From Pseudomonadota bacterium (GTDB lineage Bacteria > Vulcanimicrobiota > Xenobia > RGZZ01), in contig RGZZ01000005.1 of assembly GCA_010028905.1 (NCBI GenBank), positions 1 to 40,919 of the forward strand: 40,919 bases of DNA, written 5' to 3'. Made by a program: the position numbers and the translations under genes. Shown here piece after piece: positions 35,783 to 40,919 of this stretch. The notes under the pieces were generated by a model. The model did no database searches, was not told the origin of the DNA, and saw nothing but the letters and a program-made list of their open reading frames with translations. How positions within the stretch are numbered: the first letter of the stretch is position 1; every line of letters begins with the position of its first letter.

Positions 35783-36535
35783 ATGAGCGCCCTTCCCTCC
35801 GCGGCTTCAGCCACCGCCGCGATTCTCGTCATCGGAAACGAGATCCTCAGCGGCAAGGTCACCGATCTGAACTCTCCCTTTCTCTGCAAGGAGCTGCGCG
35901 CGCTGGGCGTGAGCCTGCGTCGCATCGAGGTCGTTCCCGACGAGATCGATGTCATCGCTGAAGCAGTCGCACGATTGAGTCAGACCTACGACCACGTGTT
36001 CACCTCGGGGGGAATCGGACCGACCCACGATGACAAGACCATCGAGGCAGTGGCGCAAGCGTTCGAGGCCGCCGTCGAGCAGAGCCCCCTGCTGGTCGAG
36101 CTGCTCGAGCAGTGGTACGGCGACACGTTGAACGAGGCGCGGCTGCGCATGGCGCTCGTTCCCGCTGGGGCGGAGATCGCGCACGGGGGAGACGTGAAGA
36201 TCCCGGTCGTGTTCGCGCGTAACGTCATGATCCTTCCAGGTGTGCCGGAGCTCTTCCGAAAGGCCTTTCGCCCCCTGCGCGAGCGATTCTTGTGCCACCC
36301 CTATCACTGCAGGCGTGCGTATGTCACGGTCATGGAGGGAGACATCGCTGATCTGCTGACCCGGATCGAGCGCGACCACGAAAGCGTCGATGTGGGTTCC
36401 TATCCTGTGTTCGAGGCAGACAGCCCCTACCGCGTCATGCTCACCTTCGACAGCAAGAGCGCGGACGCTGCGCAAGCGGCACTGAATGCGTTTCTCTCGG
36501 AGGTTCCTGCGGCGGGGGTCTACAAGGTCGAGTGA
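35783..36535 (+). CDS. CinA N-domain / molybdopterin-binding-type protein
   Basis: The 250-residue protein matches the MoCF-domain family found at the N-terminus of CinA: ILVIGNEILSGKVTDLNS at the start, TYDHVFTSGGIGPTHDDKT in the middle and ILPGVPELFRKAF after. The second part (AYVTVMEGDIADLL...VDVGSYPVF) is the COG1058 extension. The deamidase domain of full CinA is missing, so this is the short form; its substrate is not known, and pyrophosphatase or molybdopterin-like binding is suggested for relatives. Its end overlaps mutY by 16 nt on the opposite strand. Confidence 0.86.
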   Translation: MSALPSAASATAAILVIGNEILSGKVTDLNSPFLCKELRALGVSLRRIEVVPDEIDVIAEAVARLSQTYDHVFTSGGIGPTHDDKTIEAVAQAFEAAVEQSPLLVELLEQWYGDTLNEARLRMALVPAGAEIAHGGDVKIPVVFARNVMILPGVPELFRKAFRPLRERFLCHPYHCRRAYVTVMEGDIADLLTRIERDHESVDVGSYPVFEADSPYRVMLTFDSKSADAAQAALNAFLSEVPAAGVYKVE

Positions 36536-37635
36536 GCCCGTCTTCCCTTTGTGCGGCGAGGGCTGCCGTCGAAGGCCAGGGCGAACACGTGGTGCGTTGC
36601 TCTCGGAAAGGCCAGCGCGTCACGTTCTCTCGGCTCGATCCACCGCGAGATCGCAGACGCCGACGCCTTCTCGTCACAGGTGCACTCGAAGGCGTGCAAT
36701 CGCATGCGGAAGTGTGTGAACACGTGCGCTACCACCCCCATCTTGCGGATGATGCGCCCCTCCCGCTCGGTCCAGGTCTGGAGGGCTCTCGTGCAGGTCT
36801 GTTCAACGGGCTCACGACTCTCCCGTTCCGCCCACGGCAGGTCCCAGAGACCGCCCAGCAGCCCTTCTGAGGGCCGTCGCACGACGAGGAAGCGCTCGCC
36901 GCTCCATACCAGCGCTGCAACCACATCACGCTGAGGCAGGGCCTTCACGCGCTCCTTCTCTGGGAATCGCGTCGGATCACCGAGACGGCGCGCAGCGCAG
37001 AGCAGCCCGAGAGGACAGACGTCGCACTGGGGAGCGCGCGGGGTGCACACCGTCGCACCGAGCTCCATCAGAGCCTGGTTGTGTGCGGAAGGGTCGCTGG
37101 AGCCTCTCACCAGGGCTTCCGCAAGCGGCCATGGATCGAGCCGGGATGCGGCCAGCAGGCGCGAGAGCACCCGCTCCACGTTGCCGTCGACCGCGGCCAC
37201 GGCCTCGCCGTATGCGATGCTCGAGATGGCGCCCGCCGTATAGCGCCCCACCCCGGGCAGCGCGAGAAGGGCGTCCCGCCCGCGTGGCATGCCCGACTCG
37301 GCGACGATGCGCGCCGCACGGTGAAGATTGCGGGCGCGCGCGTAGTAGCCCAGCCCCTCCCATCGCTTGAGCACCTCGTCGACAGGCGCTCTCGCCAGCG
37401 ACTCCACCGTTGGGAAGCGCTCGAGGAAGCGCTCATAGTAGGGAATGACGGTGTCGACCCGCGTCTGCTGCAACATGATCTCGGAGATCCAGATGGCGTA
37501 GGGATCGCGGCTGCGACGCCAGGGCAGATCGCGATGCTGGCGAGCGAACCAGCGCCCCAGGCGATGGGCGGCATCTGCCGCATCGAGGTCGACGCTCAGC
37601 GCGGAGAGGCTGTCGCTCGAAGGCTTTCCGCGCAT
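36520..37635 (-). CDS. mutY: A/G-specific adenine DNA glycosylase MutY
   Basis: The 371-residue enzyme removes adenine mispaired with 8-oxoguanine. The HhH-GPD core shows ISEIMLQQT with catalytic Glu52, LPGVGRYTAGAI (126-137) and VDGNVERVLSRL with Asp150. A [4Fe-4S] cluster loop C197-X6-C204-X2-C207-X5-C213 follows. The C-terminal 140 residues are the NUDIX-like 8-oxoG-recognition domain (FLVVRRPSEGLLGGLWDLP; HVFTHFRM). The start ATG overlaps the end of the cysteine desulfurase gene by 40 nt, and GAGGTGG lies upstream. Confidence 0.96.
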   Translation of the reverse strand: MRGKPSSDSLSALSVDLDAADAAHRLGRWFARQHRDLPWRRSRDPYAIWISEIMLQQTRVDTVIPYYERFLERFPTVESLARAPVDEVLKRWEGLGYYARARNLHRAARIVAESGMPRGRDALLALPGVGRYTAGAISSIAYGEAVAAVDGNVERVLSRLLAASRLDPWPLAEALVRGSSDPSAHNQALMELGATVCTPRAPQCDVCPLGLLCAARRLGDPTRFPEKERVKALPQRDVVAALVWSGERFLVVRRPSEGLLGGLWDLPWAERESREPVEQTCTRALQTWTEREGRIIRKMGVVAHVFTHFRMRLHAFECTCDEKASASAISRWIEPRERDALAFPRATHHVFALAFDGSPRRTKGRRAHSTL

Positions 37636-38744
37636 GCCGCCACCTCGCTCACCACCTGCTCGACCTCTTCGGTGGTATTTCCAACCCCAAGGCTGAATCG
37701 CAGCGCGCCGAGCGCGAGCTCGCGCGACACGCCCATGGCGGCGAGAACGTGGGAAGGCTCGGTCACTCCCCAGTGGCAGGCGGCGCCATTCGAAGCCGCG
37801 ATGTGGGGAAGGCGGCGCAGCAGCTCCGTGCTGTCGAGTCCGGGGATGCAGACATGGAGCGTGTTGGGGAGATGGCGATGGGGATGGCCGCTGACGTAGA
37901 TATCCGGGAAGTGCTTCTTGAGACCATCGAGAAGCTGCTGTCGCAGGGTGAGCAGATGGGTTCGATGGACCGCGATCCTCTGGGTGACGATCTCGATGGC
38001 GGCACCCATGCCGACGATGCCGGCCACGTTCACCGTGCCCGCGCGACGCCCACCCTCGTGGGCGACCCCGTGCACAAGCGAGACGAGCGGCGTTCCTCGC
38101 CTCACGTAGAGCGCACCCACGCCCTTGGGGCCGTAGAACTTGTGCGCGGCAATCACGCAGAGATCGACATCGAGTGCCCTCACGTCGACGTCGATCTTGC
38201 CCACGGCCTGCGACGCGTCGGTGAGCATCGTAACGCCACGGGCCCTGGCCTGTGCGCTGACCTCCGCGACAGACATCACGGTTCCCACCTCGTTCTGTGC
38301 GAGCATGAGGGCACAGAGAACGGTATCGTCTCGAAGGGCCGCGACCATCTCATCTGTTCGCACGCTGCCGTGGGCGTCTACTCCGATGGAGGTCGCACTG
38401 GCGCCCTGCTCACAGAGCCAGGCGACCGAGGCCCGAACAGACGGGTGCTCGACTGCGCTGTGCACGAGATGGCGCCCGCGTTGATGGCGAGCCCAGGCTG
38501 TGCCTTTCACGGCAAGATTGTTGGCCTCGCTGCTCCCGCCTGTGAACGTGACCTCGTCTGCCTCGCATCGGAGGGCGCGGGCAACCTGCTCGCGGGCGTT
38601 CTCGAGCCCACGCTTCGCCGCGGCCCCGAAGTCGTGGCCGGTTGCGGAATTCCCGAAATCGGTGAGAAGGTAGGGCCGCATGGCCTCATACACCTCGGGC
38701 AGCAGCGGCGTGGTCGAGTTGTGATCGAAGTAGACCTGCGTCAA
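37596..38744 (-). CDS. Cysteine desulfurase (NifS/IscS-like)
   Basis: The start is TTG 38744: GGGGGGAGGG lies 5-6 nt upstream, and the TTG overlaps the preceding stop as TTGA. The 382-residue PLP enzyme opens YFDHNSTTPLLPEVYEAM, has His100 in SAVEHPSV, the PLP lysine Lys202 in AAHKFYGPKGVG, EGGRRAGTVNVAGIVGMG, and the sulfur-carrying Cys323 in SNGAACHWG. The GAACH form is closer to NifS-group/selenocysteine-lyase-like enzymes than to IscS. It transfers sulfur from cysteine for Fe-S clusters or other uses. mutY, an Fe-S enzyme, follows with a 40-nt overlap. Confidence 0.92.
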   Translation of the reverse strand: MTQVYFDHNSTTPLLPEVYEAMRPYLLTDFGNSATGHDFGAAAKRGLENAREQVARALRCEADEVTFTGGSSEANNLAVKGTAWARHQRGRHLVHSAVEHPSVRASVAWLCEQGASATSIGVDAHGSVRTDEMVAALRDDTVLCALMLAQNEVGTVMSVAEVSAQARARGVTMLTDASQAVGKIDVDVRALDVDLCVIAAHKFYGPKGVGALYVRRGTPLVSLVHGVAHEGGRRAGTVNVAGIVGMGAAIEIVTQRIAVHRTHLLTLRQQLLDGLKKHFPDIYVSGHPHRHLPNTLHVCIPGLDSTELLRRLPHIAASNGAACHWGVTEPSHVLAAMGVSRELALGALRFSLGVGNTTEEVEQVVSEVAACAESLRATASPR

Positions 38745-39661
38745 CGATACCCTCCCCCCTGACTGAGAAGAAGAGTGAACATCTGAGACCCGTTGATGTA
38801 CCAATGGCCATCGTCGGAGACCAGCTGCACGGCATCGCGCACCGGGTTCGACTGCGGTGCCTGACCCGGCGCACTCAGCGTGACCGTGTAGCTGGCTTGC
38901 ACGATGCACGCTGTCTCGCTCTTCTGGGCGACCTCGAGGGTGCGCTGGTCGACCCGCACGGTGAGGCCCTTGGCCTTCATCTGCTCGAAGACGGTGGGAA
39001 GGCCAGCGTACATGGCGCGCTCGGCCGGTCTCACGCATTCCAGGACCTTGCTGGCGTTCCACTCTTGAATGCCGTCGAGACAGCGATTCACCACGCTCTT
39101 CGGCTCGCTTCCGGTCAGATGGGTTGCCACGTAGTAGATCAGCGCGAGCGCGATGATGATGATGACCGCCGTGCGATTGCCCCCTGTGCCTGTGGGACCT
39201 GCCGACGGTGGAAAGCCCTGTGGAGGTCCGGCAGGCCAGGCTCCTGACCCCCCCTGCGCATAGCCTGGCATCTGCTGACCCTGCACGGGCGGCATCTGGC
39301 CATAGCCTGGCATCTGCTGACCCTGCACGGGCGGCATCTGGCCATAGCCTGGCATCTGCTGACCCTGCGCGGGCGGCATCTGGCCATAGCCCGGCATCTG
39401 CTGACCCTGCGCGGGCGGCATCTGGCCGTAGCCTGGCATCTGGCCGTGGCCCGGCATCTGCTGACCCTGCCCGGGCGGGGCCGGCATCGGAGGCGTGAAG
39501 GCGTGCTCTGTGCTGTAGGGAGACGGGTTGGGGGCACCGCTCGGACGCAGCGTGTCCGGCGCGCTGCTTGCGGGCGGTGGAACGGCGATTGCCTCTCCGC
39601 AGGCGACACATCGGCTGGCCCCTTGATCGAGACGGGCACCGCATACTGTGCAGAAGGCCAT
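38741..39661 (-). CDS. Zinc-ribbon membrane protein with repetitive linker
   Basis: I choose ATG 39661 (MAFCTVCGARL), with AGGAG about 9 nt upstream. The 306 residues consist of a zinc ribbon (CTVCGARLDQGASRCVACG, two CxxC pairs), a Pro-rich stretch, four to five near-identical 14-residue units (QGQQMPGYGQMPPA/V), one membrane helix (VIIIIALALIYYVATHL) and a C-terminal domain of about 110 residues (SVVNRCLDGIQEWNASKVLECV... WYINGSQMF) like NTF2/DUF4878-type outer domains. The zinc ribbon would be cytosolic and the last domain outside. Function unknown. Confidence 0.75.
   Translation of the reverse strand: MAFCTVCGARLDQGASRCVACGEAIAVPPPASSAPDTLRPSGAPNPSPYSTEHAFTPPMPAPPGQGQQMPGHGQMPGYGQMPPAQGQQMPGYGQMPPAQGQQMPGYGQMPPVQGQQMPGYGQMPPVQGQQMPGYAQGGSGAWPAGPPQGFPPSAGPTGTGGNRTAVIIIIALALIYYVATHLTGSEPKSVVNRCLDGIQEWNASKVLECVRPAERAMYAGLPTVFEQMKAKGLTVRVDQRTLEVAQKSETACIVQASYTVTLSAPGQAPQSNPVRDAVQLVSDDGHWYINGSQMFTLLLSQGGGYR
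39261..39470. repeat. 42-bp tandem repeat coding for the QMPGYGQMPP linker
   Basis: Units starting at 39261, 39303, 39345 and 39387 are exactly 42 bp apart and nearly identical (14 codons each); a diverged fifth begins at 39429. Changes are mostly single bases (A/V alternation at one codon). The array is in frame, so slippage changes linker length without breaking the gene. Confidence 0.9.
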
Positions 39662-39855
39662 GGCTGCTGCTCCTAAGACCCACAGGGAATGATGCTTGCG
39701 GGGCTTCAGGCCGTCAGAGCCCATTTCCTTCCCCGACGAGGCGGGCGCGTCAGAGAGGGGGCGCTGCGACTCGACCTCCTTTCGAGGCAGGCATGTGCGC
39801 GTGCTCTGGCGAAACACCCATAAACATCTCCCTGAGCACTCCGGAGCATCACGGC

Positions 39856-40919
39856 ATGCCGTTCAACTGGTTGCAGACAAAGATGAAAAGGCAGGCGCGC
39901 CGAGAAGACGCCAATCCGGTCGCAGCCACCGTGCCGACGTCTCCCGCTGTGTTCGGGCCCGTGCCGTGGGCATTGGAGTACGACTCTGGCCTCGAGGTCG
40001 TGTGTGAGGGGGGGCGCGACAACGGCCTCACCTTCTCTCTCGACCACGGATTTCTCGTCATCGGCCGCGGGAGAACTGAAGAAGAGCGGCGCAAGGGCTG
40101 GCTGCTCTTCACCGATGAGACGGTATCGCGGCGGCAGGCGGTTCTGGCGTGGAACGAGGAGAAGGGCTGCTACTTCCTGTTCCATCTCGAGGGCGCAACC
40201 AACCCCACCTTCGTTGACAAGCGCGCGGGAGAGCACTGGCGCATCGGCGTCGGCAGCACCGTGGAGATGGGGAACTGCAGGTTCAGGGTTCAGCGACGCA
40301 TCCGGCACGGGAAGCCGTCTCCCTTTGCCAGCAACCTCACGACCCGCTTCAATGGCGTCGGAGACGACGCTTGCGTCTCGTCCGGCTTTGCGCTGACGAT
40401 CATGAACGGCCCCAACAAGGGAGACACGTTCATCCTGTCGCGCAAGCTGCACGTTCTCCACGACACCGTCGACGAAAACGGTCATCGGCTGCTGGAGCGC
40501 GGCCAGCAGAACACGCTCGAACGCGACGCGCTGGTCTGGAACGACGAGGCGTCGAGCTACGCGCTCGTACACAACACCGACTTCACCAGTGTCGACTTCT
40601 CCAGCACCGTGGTCTACGCGGGACGCGCTCGTCACGGATCTGACCTGCGGGCTGCCCCACCAGAGCCTGGCGTCGAGGTGGTGAGCGAGACGCCCATGCT
40701 GCTGCGTGACGGCGACACCATTCGCCTCGGGTCGCTTCGGCTGCGCCTGCATCGCAACGTCCAGTGTCTGCTCGAGGGCTGCGTGGGTCACATCATGCAG
40801 AAGGGGTACATCGAAGAGATCCCGGCGCCGGAAGACATCATCGCCATCTCGCTCGGCACCCCCACCCTGGTTGACGCCCCTGTGGCGGCCGTCGATGTCG
40901 TGCAGGGTGCTGATGCTGT
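39856..40919 (+). CDS. Double-FHA-domain protein, 5' part (cut by window edge)
   Basis: ATG 39856 opens a frame that stays open to the last base (354 codons seen). After a basic start (MPFNWLQTKMKRQARRED) comes a first FHA-like domain: LDHGFLVIGRG, DETVSRRQAVLAWN (the SxxH position is S-R-R-Q, lacking the usual His), NPTFVD. A second domain follows (LTIMNGPNKGDTFIL ... ERDALVWNDEASSYALVHNTD ... DGDTIRLGSLRLRLH), also off consensus. FHA domains bind phosphothreonine, so a Ser/Thr kinase partner is expected; only a dead kinase fragment (2542-3027) is in this window. No membrane segment in the visible part. Divergent from the zinc-ribbon gene. Confidence 0.75.
   Translation, partial: MPFNWLQTKMKRQARREDANPVAATVPTSPAVFGPVPWALEYDSGLEVVCEGGRDNGLTFSLDHGFLVIGRGRTEEERRKGWLLFTDETVSRRQAVLAWNEEKGCYFLFHLEGATNPTFVDKRAGEHWRIGVGSTVEMGNCRFRVQRRIRHGKPSPFASNLTTRFNGVGDDACVSSGFALTIMNGPNKGDTFILSRKLHVLHDTVDENGHRLLERGQQNTLERDALVWNDEASSYALVHNTDFTSVDFSSTVVYAGRARHGSDLRAAPPEPGVEVVSETPMLLRDGDTIRLGSLRLRLHRNVQCLLEGCVGHIMQKGYIEEIPAPEDIIAISLGTPTLVDAPVAAVDVVQGADA

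Noticed and set aside
39261-39470. Regular 42-bp repeats as a CRISPR array
   Set aside because: Units are contiguous with no unique spacers and are in frame in a coding sequence.
39706-40791. Minus-strand open frame of 361 codons
   Set aside because: Antisense to the FHA gene, whose frame has recognisable domain motifs; the opposite frame has none.

Overview
The window is chromosomal DNA of a high-GC bacterium: dense genes, short gaps, many GTG and TTG starts, and 1-40 nt overlaps between cotranscribed genes. The core block ffh-rpsP-khpA-ylqD-rimM-trmD-lepB-rplS-lepB-lepB-rbgA, with rnhB, yraN and comM beside it, follows the Bacillota/Terrabacteria order, including the small YlqD protein. 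Three GAAC-N4-GTTC boxes of the Gram-positive LexA type also fit that side of the tree. Ser/Thr kinase, PEGA, FHA, zinc-ribbon and TPR proteins suggest a signalling-rich, little-studied phylum (Armatimonadota, Eremiobacterota or Xenobia-like would fit), but the sequence alone does not fix the phylum. No insertion sequence, phage gene or CRISPR array is visible.

Region 1-10.8 kb. On the minus strand are yebC (cut by the window edge) behind a REC-like/histidine kinase gene, then rimO-TPR-asnS as one operon with its own sigma-70-type promoter. On the plus strand are a small secreted protein, a wrecked PEGA/Ser-Thr-kinase chimera, a PilZ-like protein, a nitroreductase and an orphan STAS protein. 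Between the PilZ-like gene and a DctA-type symporter is a 362-nt gene-free stretch. It carries a minus-strand promoter, a structured segment closed by a 10-bp stem, and a near-ideal intrinsic terminator: a strong candidate for an unannotated small RNA.

Region 10.8-21.5 kb. An ABC-2 ATPase/permease pair, whose permease seems to be two fused half-units, is followed by a sensory cluster: a branched-chain-amino-acid-type binding protein, a histidine kinase, a TRAP-type binding protein and a circularly permuted ATP-grasp enzyme. The first three are joined by 4-nt stop/start overlaps. The first two genes each carry an apparent single-base frameshift. A paralogous intact histidine kinase is transcribed divergently from about 40 bp away. 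A tRNA-Val(UAC) gene with its own promoter closes the region.

Region 21.5-36.5 kb. Three helically phased GAAC-N4-GTTC boxes lie between the tRNA and a membrane-anchored SGNH hydrolase. The translation/secretion superoperon follows, with a consensus promoter before ffh and an internal extended -10 promoter before rplS. It encodes three successive type I signal peptidases. rnhB (minus), yraN, a membrane protein (minus), comM, a glutamine-amidotransferase-like protein and a CinA-type domain protein follow.

Region 36.5-40.9 kb. A minus-strand operon encodes a zinc-ribbon membrane protein with a 42-bp tandem-repeat linker, a cysteine desulfurase (TTG start) and the iron-sulfur DNA glycosylase MutY. 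A double-FHA protein runs off the right edge in the opposite direction.
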